Assembly (NCBI GenBank): GCA_905221605.1
Contig: CAJNDS010002128.1
Location: forward strand, 95,001 to 141,000
Length of the DNA stretch: 46,000 bases
Source: Symbiodinium natans
Taxonomy: Eukaryota > Sar > Dinophyceae > Suessiales > Symbiodiniaceae
Direction: 5' to 3'
Below, one piece after another: positions 18,853 to 29,345 of this stretch. How positions within the stretch are numbered: position 1 is the stretch's first letter; each line of letters starts with the position of its first letter. Made by a program: the position numbers and the translations under genes. The notes beneath the pieces are model-generated. The model did not search any database. It was not told where the DNA came from and saw only the letters and a program-made list of their open reading frames with translations.

Positions 18853-20001
18853 CGCCTCATCACGCTTCCCACACGGAAGCCGAACACGTGTGATAATTGT
18901 CCACACAGGCTGATGCAATTTGACCCATTGCCTGCTTCCATTGGCACCAAGCTTCCGAGGACAACGGCTGCCTGTAGCTGGGTAGTTTGGCAGTACATGT
19001 GCAGCGGCAATCCCTTCCAGAATTTCCACATACTTCCACGTCTGTTTTGCTTGGGTGCGGAAAAGGAGCGTGCTTTTGAAAGGGTTTGAGCACCCGGCAG
19101 TTTTGCAGGACCAGCCTTCTTGTCGGAGGAGGCAGAGCTTTGGAGCGTCAAGAGACTCAGTTTGGTGTCTGTGGATGTAGGTTGTGGAATGGCACCGCAA
19201 GCTTCCAGGACCGTCTTGCAAAGTCGTAAGATGTGCACGGTTGAGTGCCCGTCTTCGCCTTTTTCGACACAGGTTCAAGTCGCACAATTCCTGGAAAGAT
19301 TTCCTGCCAACACGCAGATTGGGCACTTCAGGCATGGTAAGCAACTTTCTCGCTATGGTGGTTGAGTGTGTCACATGACCAGGTCGGTCAAGCCTTCCAA
19401 GAAGTTTGATCAAGACCTCAAGGTCGTTCGGAATAGTTGTGCCTGTGGTGAGAACGCGCATTCAGCTTTTCTAAAGATGGTGATATTAGTTGGTGGTTGT
19501 TCTTCTTGGTTTTGTGTTTCGCAACTGCACGGATCAACGTAGACTTTGCAGGGATGCATTAATAGCTTTTCTGTACTCATTGAGGACCGATATTTCACAC
19601 ACAAGTATGACCTCATCTGTTTCAAGGCCTTCAGATGGATACCCAGTGGCCAGCCCGCCAGAGGCTCGAAATGCCTGGAAGCATGCGCCGTGTCACGGCT
19701 CCTTGAGACAATTGGTCTACTAAGGTGGTTTCGTCCAAGACTCTGGGTATTAAATGTTTGGGGCGTGCGGTACTTGAGGTGCTTCAATGGTTCATGGTGT
19801 TTCGGTGTTCATCAATTGTTCGTTTAGTGCCGTGCTGACAATTTCTGCTGATCCTTTTTGCAGGACAGTTCCATTCGCGACACTGCAGAGCACCAAGAGC
19901 AACCACTCAAAGGCTGCCTGTGATCTGCATGTGCTGCTTAGATTCTAGATGCACTGAGACGCTTGGATTTTGAGGAAGTTTGCTAGGTCCCAGATACCGC
20001 G

Positions 20002-20295
20002 TTGCGCCTGGTGGAAGTCGACCAGTACGGCCTGCACGAGAGGCCTCTTTCGGCTTTTTCACATCCACTGTTGATTTTGGCAACGAAGTTCTGCCATTTT
20101 TTATTGTCCCGGCTTTGCCTTGATGGGCGTAACATTCGCAGGATTGGCTCTACAATGAATGTAGACTCAACTCATGTCAGGCTGAGCAGTTTGTTGTCCT
20201 TGAGTTCCGCTCCGAACCGTGCGCTGCCTGGTGTCTCCTACAGTCTAGACATGTCCATAAGGAAAAAAGTTGAAGATGCTTTGAAGCAGCTGTGA
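20002..20295 (+). CDS. Possible exon or small ORF, unrecognised
   Basis: The frame reads LRLVEVDQYGLHERPLSAF and ends VSYSLDMSIRKKVEDALKQL before TGA at 20293-20295. The ends look like ordinary soluble protein; the middle is less convincing and may be intron. No family recognised. Confidence 0.2.
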   Translation: MRLVEVDQYGLHERPLSAFSHPLLILATKFCHFLLSRLCLDGRNIRRIGSTMNVDSTHVRLSSLLSLSSAPNRALPGVSYSLDMSIRKKVEDALKQL

Positions 20296-21251
20296 AGACC
20301 AAGGCGAGTGGTCCCTGCGCGTCGGGTCCATGCCAAGGCACCTAAGGCCCCATCGGGAAAGGTGAATGCGTGACATTGCTTGACTAGGGAGTGTGTAGTG
20401 CGTGTAGGTCTGCCCAATGGTTCGCGAGAGTGGGGCTTACAGACATTGTGTGATGTCAAGTTGGACGTCGGAAGCTTCAAATGTGCAGGAGTTCCGAACA
20501 TCTGACTTTGCTTGTGCAGGCCTGTCTTAAGCTTGTGTTCGTGGGGAGATTTTGCAAATGGTTGCGATTCCTTTTTCTGCAGGTCAAAAACATCAGAAGC
20601 AAGACCTCAAAGCACCTCTGCACAGGCAAAAACGGCTTGAGATACTGCCGCACATTTAGTGCATTTATTCTCTGCCATCGCTTCTGCTTTGTTTGAGGCT
20701 TCGTGGTGCTTGGGCACGGGAAAGGGAGGCAGCGTCTTTGCAATCGCCTGTGTCACAACACCAATGAATAAGTTTTGACTGCGGGGCTGAGGTGTCAGAT
20801 TCGACACACGCTAGCACTCACATGCATGAGGCATTGGCGCAAGTACCTGCGGGGTTGTGATTGCACCGAATTTGCAAGTCTCACCTGGATCGTCGTTCTT
20901 GAAGCTGCTACGAAGTGTAAAATTCAACGTCTCTAGTTCTTGTTCTGTCGATCGGTCTACAGTTCTTGAGCTGGTAGGTGCAGGCTGCAACTTGAGGGTG
21001 TTTTGAAGCACGGCCATGATTGTTCTTGTAGCTTCAGGTATCGCACCTGGTATCTGCTAACGTGTGAAATCTTCTTGTGCTGGCGGTGGTGCGCTCTACG
21101 AGAACTCTACGAGAGCTGTTTGGCTCCGGGCTTCCAGATAGCCGGGCGGGGCCGCTGCAGGGAGCCCAGTGAAGGCATAGTCGATTCAGCTTAAGGCTCA
21201 AGTGAAGCGTGTTAGTATTTTCTTTGTGCTTCAGCTTCAGCATTTCAATGA

Positions 21252-21614
21252 TTGTGTTTTGTTCTGGACGATTTTTTTAAAGGTTGTTGCAGTGCAACAT
21301 CAGCCTTTGTTTGGCTGCAGCCTCGGCGCTGTGATGTGATGCGATGTGTGCAACAGCATTGCGCAGATCGCATCGCTGGGTTGGTCCACACAGCCATCTC
21401 AGGGCCATTTCCTGCACTAAGGAAGTGTGATGAGCATGAACGGGCAGCCAATGGTTCCATCGACATGTTGTGTCCTGCGCATGCGACAGTGCAGCTAGCG
21501 CAGCTTGCTGGGTTGGTCAGGCTTACGCTGGACCCCCTTTTGGGCAACCGCAAGGCTCTCGTTGGTTTTGTGGGGCTGCAAGGGCTTGAAGGCAAAGGGG
21601 TTCAGCAGCCTTAG
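21252..21614 (+). CDS. Unrecognised 120-codon ORF
   Basis: The plus frame runs from about 21252 to TAG at 21612-21614 and reads CVQQHCADRIAGLVHTAISG, later HATVQLAQLAGLVRLTLDPL. The helical, Ala/Leu-rich spacing resembles armadillo/HEAT-type repeats, but no repeat consensus can be shown. Low confidence. Confidence 0.2.
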   Translation: MCFVLDDFFKGCCSATSAFVWLQPRRCDVMRCVQQHCADRIAGLVHTAISGPFPALRKCDEHERAANGSIDMLCPAHATVQLAQLAGLVRLTLDPLLGNRKALVGFVGLQGLEGKGVQQP

Positions 21615-21964
21615 CTGTTCAGCAGGCTACATGCCCGTGGCAGCTGCTGGGGATGAGTATGGGCCGCCACAGCCAAGCTACATGGGGCCGGATCGGGAAG
21701 TGCATTCCATGACTGGGACATTGGTCTGTTTGGTCTGTCTGATGTCAGATATGTCAGGCCACCTGAAGGCCAGCTCAGTCCAGGCATGGAAGGCCGCTTT
21801 GACGTGCTCAATAGAGTCCAGGAAACCGAGACGATTATGTAGAACAGGCGAGCCTAGAAATTTGAAAGACAGGAAAGGCCCGTTGAATGTCCTTAACCTT
21901 CCTTATTGCACCTGCCACTTAGGTTCAGGGTGTAAGTTTAAGGCTTACGGTTTTCAAGTACAGG

Positions 21965-24738
21965 TTGTCTCGCTCTCTCTCGCTCTCTCGCTCTCTCGCT
22001 CCTCTCGCTCTCTTTCTCTTTTTTGTTTTTTGTTTTTTTATCTCTCTCTCTCTCTCTGTTTTCGTGTTTTTGTTTTCTCTCTCTCTCTCTCTCTGTCTCT
22101 CTCTGTCTCTCTCTGTCTCTCTCCGTCTCGCTCCGTCTCGACCCGTCTCTCTCCGTCCGTCCCCGTCTCTCTCCGTCCCTCTCCGTCCCTCTCCGTCTCT
22201 CTCCGTCTCTCCGTCTCTCCATCTCTCTGTCTCTGTCTGTCTCTCTCTCTCTCTCTGTCTTTTTCTCTGTCTGTCTGTCTCTTTGTGGCTCTCTGTCTCT
22301 TTGTGTCTCTCTGTCTCTCTGTGTCTCTGTGTCTCTCTGTGTCTCTCTGTGTCTCTCTGTGTCTCTCCGTGTCTCTCCGTGTCTCTCTGTGTCTCTTTGT
22401 GTGTCTCTCTGTGCTCTGTGTGTGTCTCTCTGTGTGTGTCTCTCTGTGTGTGTCTCTCTGTGTCTCTCTGTGTGTGTCTCTCTGTGTGTGTCTCTCTGTG
22501 TTGTGTCTCTCTGTGTCGTGTCTCTCTGTGTCTCTGTCTCTCTTTCTCTCTCTCTTTCTCTCTTTCTTTCTCTCTTTTTCTCTCTCTTTCTCTCTTTTTC
22601 TTTCTTTCTCTCTTTTTCTCTCTTTCTCTCTTTTCCTCTCTTTCTCTCTCTCTCTCTTTCTCTGTCTTTCTCTCTTTTTTGTCTCTTTTTATCTCTTTTT
22701 ATATCTTTTTATATCTTTTTATATCTTTTTATATCTTTTTATATCTTTTTATATCTTTTTATATCTTTTGGTCTCTTTTTCTCTCTTTTGATCTATGTTT
22801 ATCTCTTTTTATCTCCTTTTATCTCTTTTTATCTCTTTTATCTCTTTTTATATCTTTTTCATTTCTTTTTATCTCTTTTTGATCTCTATTATTATTATTA
22901 TTTTTTTTTTTTATCTTTTTTTCTCTCTCTTTCTCTCTCTTGCTCTCTCTTTTTCTCTCTTTCTCTCTCTTTCTCTCTCTTTCTCTCTCTTTCTCTCTCT
23001 TTCTCTCTCTTTCTCTCTCTTTCTCTCTCTTTCTCTGTTTTTCTCTCTTTTTCTCTCTTTTTCTATCTTTTTCTCTCTTTTTCTCTCTTTTCCTCTCTTT
23101 TTCTCTCTTTTTCTCTCTTTTTCTCTCTTTTTCTCTCTTTTTCTCTCTTTCTCTCTCTTTCTCTCTCTTTCTCTCTTTCTCTCTTTCTCTCTTTCTCTCT
23201 TTCGCTCTCTTTCTCTCTCTTTCTCTCTCTTTCTCTCTCTTTCTCTCTCTTTCTCTCTCTTTCTCTCTCTTTCTCTCTCTTTCTCTCTTTTTCTCTCTTT
23301 TTCTCTCTCTTTCTCTCTCTTTTTCTCTCTTTCTCTCTCTTTCTCTCTCTTTCTCTCTCTTTCTCTCTCTTTCTCTCTCTTTCTCTCTCTCTCTCTCTTC
23401 TCTCTCTATTCTCTCTCTTTTCTCTCTCTTCTCTCTCTTTCTCTCTCTTTCTCTCTCTTTCTCTCTCATTTCTCCTCTCTCTCTCGCTTTCTCTCTCTTC
23501 TCTCTCTTCTCTCTCTTCTCTCTCTTTTCTCCTCTCTTTCTCTCTCTTTCTCTCTCTTTCTCTCTCTTTCTCCTCTTTCTCTCTCTTTCTCTCTCTTTCT
23601 CTCTCTTTCTCTCTCTTTCCTCTCTTTCTCGCTGCTTTTCTCTCCTTTCCTCTCTCTTTCTCCTCTTTCCTCTCTTTCTCTCTCTTTTCTCTCTTTTTCT
23701 CTTCTCTTTCTCTCTCTTTCTCTCTCTTTCTCTCTCTTTCTCTCTTTTTCTCTCTCTTTCTCTCTCTTTCTCTCTCTTTCTCTCTCTTTCTCTCTCTTTC
23801 TCTCTCTTTCTCTCTCTTTCTCTCTCTTCTCTCTCTTTCTCTCTCTTTCTCTCTCTTTCTCTCTCTTTCTCTCTCTTTCTCTCTTTTTCTCTCTCTTTCT
23901 CTCTTTTTCTCTCTTTTCCTCTCTTTTTCTCTCTTTTTCTCTCTTTTCCTCTCTTTTTCTCTCTTTTTCTCTCTTTTTCTCTCTTTTTCTCTCTTTCTCT
24001 CTCTTTCTCTCTTTCTCTCTTTCTCTCTTTCTCTCTTTCTCTCGCTTTCTCTCGCTTTCTCTCGCTTTCTCTTTCTTTCTGTGTCCTTCTCTTTCTTTCT
24101 CTCTTTTTTTCTCTCTCTCTTTTCTCCCCTCTCTCTGTTTCTCTCTCCTTTGTTTCCTCTTTCTTTCTCTCTCTCTCTCTTTGTTTTTTGTTTTCCAACT
24201 CTCTCTAACTCTCTCAAACTCTCTCTAACTTTCTCTAACTCTGTCTAACTCTCTCTAACTCTCTCTAACTCTCTCTAACTCTCTCTAATTGTCCCTAAAC
24301 TCTCTCTAAACTCTCTCTAACTTCTCTCTCACTTTCTCTGACTCTTCTGCCTGCCTCTGATCGTCTCTGAATGTGTGTGACCCTGTTTGACTTTCTCTGA
24401 CTCTCGGTCTGCCTCTCTCCCTCTCCCTCTCCCTCTCTCTCTCCCTCTCCCTCTCCCTCTCCCTCTCCCTCTCCCTCTCTCTCGCTTTTTCTCTCTTTGT
24501 TTTTCGCTTTCCCTTTCGCTCTCTCTTTCCGTCTCTCTCTGTGTCTCTCTCTGTGTCTCTCTCTGTGTCTCTCTCTGTGTCTCTCTCTCTCTCTCTTTTT
24601 CTTTGTTTCTATCTCTCTCTCTCTCTATCTCTTTCTTTCTCGCTCTCTCTCTCTATCTCTCTGTCTCTCTCTCTCTCTCTTTCTCTTTCTTTATTCATTT
24701 CTTTCTTCCTTGCTTTCTTTCTGTCTTTCTTTCTTTCG
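21965..24738. repeat. 2.8-kb pyrimidine-rich microsatellite block
   Basis: The plus strand is almost only C and T, with scattered G and one A/T-rich part. Sub-blocks in order: CTCTCTGTCTC/CTCCGTCT (21965-22260), TCTCTGTG (22260-22520), CTCTTTCT (22520-22680), the decamer ATATCTTTTT (about 22701-22770), T-rich and TAT (22780-22915), long TTTCTCTC octamer arrays (22920-24190), the decamer CTCTCTAACT (24195-24330), CCCTCT hexamers (24416-24480) and TGTCTCTC (24535-24590). All the long frames across it (Ser/Leu/Phe on plus, Arg/Glu/Lys on minus) are repeat artefacts. The mirror-symmetric homopurine-homopyrimidine sequence could form triplex H-DNA. Confidence 0.95.
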
Positions 24739-25894
24739 ACTCGGTGGTTCTCCGACGGGCGTTTCTGCTTTTTTCCATTCGGCAAAGTTTATAGTTTCGG
24801 AGTTTCGGACTTGACGCCCACCCTTCGATCGTTTTTCTGATTGAGGTAGCCCGAGTTCTTCGTATGGCGGAAGTCCTGATGGCTCGTCAGTGTCTCAGTC
24901 GGGACTCTGCTGGGACGGCTTCAGGGAGATGGCGTGCTCAATTCCATTTTGCCATGCAGTCACAGTTGTCGAAGGTATGGAGAGATGGGCTCAGGCCCGT
25001 GCTGTGTGACAAGGCAGCTACTCTGGGAGATATGCTGTGCGAGGCACACATGCTCAATACGCTGACATGAGCGACATGGATTACCAGCAGTTTACGGAGG
25101 GTGCCGGCAAGACTGGAGCTTCGGGGAGCTGGGTGCTTGAGTGTACAACCTTGACCGCCCTACCCAACTGATATCTCAGATGCACTTTATGTGGCCGATA
25201 TTCCGAAAGGTCCGAAGGACAGTCTCCAGAGAATTGATCCAGATTCTGGAGTTGGCCCCAGAAGATGTACCGATCTTGTTTGCTGAAGCCTTACGGACCT
25301 TACTGTAGCAGTGCGGTGGCTCTTCTCGAGCGCATGCTTGGCTTCTCTTTCCAGGGCTCCCCTTTTGAGGTGTGATGCTTTTTGTCCTTTACATGGTGGC
25401 TATGCTGATCTTCCTAACGGTGGTCAAGAATGGAAGTGTTGTCAGCAACTCAGGCATTGCCGTCCGCCCTGCAGTTTTTGCATCAGTTTGCATCTCTTTG
25501 ACATGAGGATGGGCGTGCCTATTCGGACGTTCGACGGCTGACGCACGGGATGGACTTTGAGGCCTGACTCCCTGGAGGCAAGAGCTTTGGCTGTGTCACG
25601 TTCTTTCCAGGCCCGCCTTTGTGGAGTTGACGACGGTGTGGAGGCTTCATCGATTCAGGTTTCCGTGCTGCATCTTGACAGATGACCTGAGCTCGCCAGG
25701 AGAAGCCCTTTGTTTTCTGGTGTCGAGACAATCCATCAGAGAAGGAGTTCAACACCGTTCCATCGAAGTGCGCTCCGCAAGATACTGCAACAAATTGAGA
25801 CCCGGCCATGGTGTTCGTGCTGTATCAGGTTGAACCTTCATCACCCGGTTTGCATTTCAGAATGTCCCAAGCTCTCGCAGGGCTCGCAGTCGGA

Positions 25895-25990
25895 AGCTGA
25901 AGGGGGTCGAAAGAGGGAGATGGAGAGAGGAGACGAAGGAGGGAGAGGGATGGAGAGCGGATGGAACGAGACCGAGAGGATGTAGAGGGA
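25895..25990. repeat. Purine-rich low-complexity patch
   Basis: The plus strand is nearly all A and G (GAGGGAGA, GAGAGGAG, GAAGGAGGGAGAGGGA). It is a short opposite-strand counterpart of the pyrimidine block 1.2 kb upstream. Confidence 0.6.
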
Positions 25991-26511
25991 GCGTCATTAT
26001 TGTTTCCCGCTTATCTACAGTATGCTGTTAATATGCTATGCTGACTCTGGTTTCATGGAGGCTAACGAAGGGGCACACTGGCACCACTAACGGGAAACGC
26101 CACGACACACGGGCTTCGAATGATAGTGAAGAGCAAGGGAGCTGACATTTCAGAAGCAGATATGCAGCACCTCGAGAGAAAGCTTGCAGTTTTGTGACTG
26201 CTCTTCAGCTCTTTCGACTCCAACAAGCAGGGAGCTCCGACTCAAAGATGCCATAGGCACATGTGGTTGGAAACATCAGTTCTCTCGAGTTGATATCCTG
26301 TGGGAGATGCCGTTTCCTTCCTTCATTTTCTTCTACATCTTCTACTTACCTATGGGGCAGGTCTGCTGATGGGAAGTACTGACGGAAAAACGCAGACGCT
26401 GACGCAACCGCTCGCATATCCTGAGTGTCCAGAAAGAGACTCATGATGCCACAGATGACCTGGTGTGGTCATAAGGCTTGGACCCAACCAGGTCGAGAGA
26501 GCCTGGCATGA

Positions 26512-26751
26512 TTGTTGATGCTTGCAAAGCAGCCAGTGCAGGGGCCCAAAGCCAGGTGCTTGATGCGTGCACAAGGAAATGGACCACCACCAGACTACGC
26601 AATCCAGCCTGTGCCGAACATCCCAGGTCGACATGTCAGGGTGTCTTGCCTAGTGCTTGCCTCATGCACATCAGCTATGACAGGTGGTCAACTTGGCAGC
26701 GTGCAGAACTACTTCTTGATGTTCCGTGAGGAGACAGTGCGCGCTTCTTAG
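26512..26751 (+). CDS. Unrecognised 79-codon ORF, possible 3' exons
   Basis: The frame includes GNGPPPDYAIQPVPNIPG and ends SVQNYFLMFREETVRAS before TAG at 26749-26751. A 57-bp segment at 26627-26683 is bounded by CAG|GT and CAG|GT and could be a phase-kept intron; either way the frame stays open. The bracketing parts look like real protein. No family recognised. Confidence 0.25.
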   Translation: MLMLAKQPVQGPKARCLMRAQGNGPPPDYAIQPVPNIPGRHVRVSCLVLASCTSAMTGGQLGSVQNYFLMFREETVRAS

Positions 26752-27961
26752 TTTATCTTGCTCTGCCCGGGCTCAAAAGCTGTACACACAGAACGGCCAG
26801 AGGCCATGGATCCCGGGGGAATCCAAGTGGTTGACAGTGTTGAACGTCGTTGAGTTTGTGCTGAAACGGTCTTGACGACTTCAAAGGTATGCCACAACTT
26901 ACGACTCGGAGCTTCTGGCTGGGCGGTACTGTGTGCCTACGAACGAAGCGCTCAAGGCCGTTAGTGCAATGTTTTTGGAAGGCCGAGGTCTGTTACAGTC
27001 TGTTACATAGAACTTTGACTTGCTTGTTGGAAGGCTGAAGTGCTTGGAGGGCCCCTGAACCTGGGTGAGCGCTTGCTGGACCCTTGGTCGGCTGATGGCT
27101 GCATCTCTCCAGAGCACAGAACTTGATGTTTCACGGCAGGCAGAAGGGCGTGGGCAGCTTTCAGGACACGAACAGCAATGGAACATCGTGATTCTGAGTC
27201 ACTGCATTCTGGTATTCACTCCTAGGACTGCTGGACGGTGATGTTTTTCACGGTCCTTGCAACGGTGGCTCTTAGTTTCCTCTACGTTTGGGTTGTCGTG
27301 TCGTTGAAGGCCGGGCATGCTGCCATGTGCCGCTCTTGCAGGTTTCTTGCATTTGGGGCATGATTCGCTTTTTGTATGGTTCGCATGGGATGTCCAGGAT
27401 GCAGGGGTCAACATTGTCAGCTTCGTCTTGGTACTGATGCACATTTTCCTTTTGTTGGTAAGCATCTTTTGCTTCTTGGCCGCTGGGATCTCAGCATTGG
27501 CATCAGTCGACTGCTGGTACAGCTGATGCTGAAAAGAGCTCGAATCCTGAGAATTCTTTTGTGATGGCGTGAGGTATCCTATGGAAGACCCATCTTCGGT
27601 ACAGAGCAGTACATGGACTCGAATCGTGCGCTCTTACGTCTGTCATGGTCATTTGCAGACGGCAGATGTTTGTCAGGACTACAACCTCTTTTTCCGGCGT
27701 TCTTCGCCCGATCAGGCGACGAAGCAAGAGCAAAGAACGAATCCTTCAGCAGCGCTCGTGGTTGGTGTCCTCAGAGATGGACAAGTTGACAAAAGTGACC
27801 GGAGGCGAAAGTGGAATCGATGATTTGTGGCGCCGTTTTTCTGTTAATGTCGTCAGAGCCTTGGAGTCCTTGGAGCAATTTGGGGAGGGGATTTTGGGGC
27901 ATTTGGGGTCTGTTGCACACTTGAGACCTCGAGGTTCAACGCCTGTACATTCTACACCAAT

Positions 27962-28393
27962 GTGAATCATGACACAGAGGAGATGCACGAGCTGACGGAG
28001 GCTAAAGTTCTTTTGCTTCGCGTTTCTATAGGGCCTGCGAAGGGTCAAGTTTGCGTTCGTCTCGAAGTTCTCTCGGGCTCCATCAGGTATGCTGGCAGCT
28101 TTGTGACAGGGTTTCCGCGTGTTCTACAGTTGCCGAAGCAAGTTGATGCCAAAGCCGGACTGATACGCAGATTTCGGAACCTTTCAGAACTGTGCCATGT
28201 TGAAGAAGCTGGTTGCCGACAGTTGAAAGCAAGTCATTCGATCATTCGACTCATTTCGTCGCAGCATGTCGCAGCCAAAATCTTGACGATAAGTCGGTGC
28301 GAACAAATACCGGCTCGATTGCAGCATGCCTTGGTGATCCTCGATGTAGGTTCACGACCCACGGCTTCTAGAGACCGTTCACTGATCAGCTAG
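27962..28393 (+). CDS. Unrecognised 143-codon ORF
   Basis: The frame opens at a GTG and runs to TAG at 28391-28393 with mixed composition (EMHELTEAKVLLLRVSIGP, later SSQHVAAKILTISRCEQI). There is no ATG near the start, so it would have to be an exon. No domain recognised. Confidence 0.2.
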   Translation: MNHDTEEMHELTEAKVLLLRVSIGPAKGQVCVRLEVLSGSIRYAGSFVTGFPRVLQLPKQVDAKAGLIRRFRNLSELCHVEEAGCRQLKASHSIIRLISSQHVAAKILTISRCEQIPARLQHALVILDVGSRPTASRDRSLIS

Positions 28394-28793
28394 GGGGATA
28401 TTGTAAAGACGTTCATCTTCACTCGTGCACCTCTTCGTCCATACAATTCCTCTGGGGAGTCTTGTGCTCGGAGCATGCAAAGGGATGCATCGGTGTCATG
28501 TGGAAACCTTCGACCTCCCGAGCAACTGACGCGAGGCATTTGCGTTGGCAGAGGGTTGCTTAGGTTGCCCCTCACAGCCGCTGGTGTGCAGAGTCAATGC
28601 TCTTCTGAAAGCAGGCTCGAAATCAGTAAGCAGTAAACTCGTGTGAGCGTGTTGTGCCTATCCTCGGTGTGCGAAAGGCACAATGTCCAGAGACAGTGCC
28701 TGGCAGACAATGCCTGAACGCTCAACAAACGCGTGTGACCGACTCACAAGCTGCAGATGATGTTCGCGGCTTTCTTGTTGCTAGAAGCCAGCC

Positions 28794-28804
28794 GGGGGGG
28801 GGGG
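28794..28804. repeat. G11 homopolymer
   Basis: Eleven consecutive G in otherwise mixed sequence; possible assembly or length-variation spot. Confidence 0.8.
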
Positions 28805-29331
28805 TGCCGCAAGTCAACGGCTTCATACAGTACTCGTGTCTCCAGCCCCCGCAACATCCACAACAACGATCCTGAGGCATGATGCCACAAGCTCAGTCTG
28901 GAAATGTCGAAACATTGCGTCGCCGGTTGCCACCAGCAGCCCGCAGTTTCCTTTGCCGAAGAAGCACTTACCGGGCCGTATCGTGCCAACTTCAACAAGT
29001 GGTACCAAAACTGGAAGGTGTACCGTGCTCCTCGTGGAGGCTGCTCAGCGTACATCGGGAGATTCCTGACGTAGCTCAGCTGGTTTGAACTTTTTCAGCG
29101 CCAGCCAGCCAGAACAGAGGTGCCGAGATTAAAAAATGAGGGTACCTTCGCTCAGCCATGTCAAGCCCAAGAGGCCCCGCCGTTGTTGTTTTTGGAAAAG
29201 CACGGGAGTAACATGCGTTCGATTGCCCTCTTGTCCTGTTTTCGGGCTGGCCCCGTCTGAGCTCAGCGGTGGAGTTGGGATGGACTGCTGCGTCCACACT
29301 GTGGAACCTCTGGAGCGCCACGGCCGCCACG

Positions 29332-29345
29332 GCGCGCGCGCGCGC
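29332..29345. repeat. (GC)7 alternating run next to AT-rich near-palindromes
   Basis: The 14-bp GCGCGCGCGCGCGC is a Z-DNA type sequence. From 29361 to 29389 it is followed by TTTAAAAATATTTTAAAC and ATGTTTTAAAC, which are self-complementary in part. Confidence 0.7.

Larger units (their letters stand above)
18853..21960. other. Unassigned DNA between microsatellites
   Basis: Short ORFs only, with no recognised domain. The most protein-like are minus 18781-19461 (starting MRVLTTGTTIPNDLEVLIKL), plus 20002-20295 and plus 21252-21614. No LTR, RT or RNA gene seen. Confidence 0.35.

Noticed and set aside
21965-24814. Very long frames (up to 741 codons) rich in Ser/Leu/Phe on plus and Arg/Glu/Lys on minus
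   Set aside because: They are open in several frames at once because the pyrimidine repeat contains almost no stop codons. No gene is implied.
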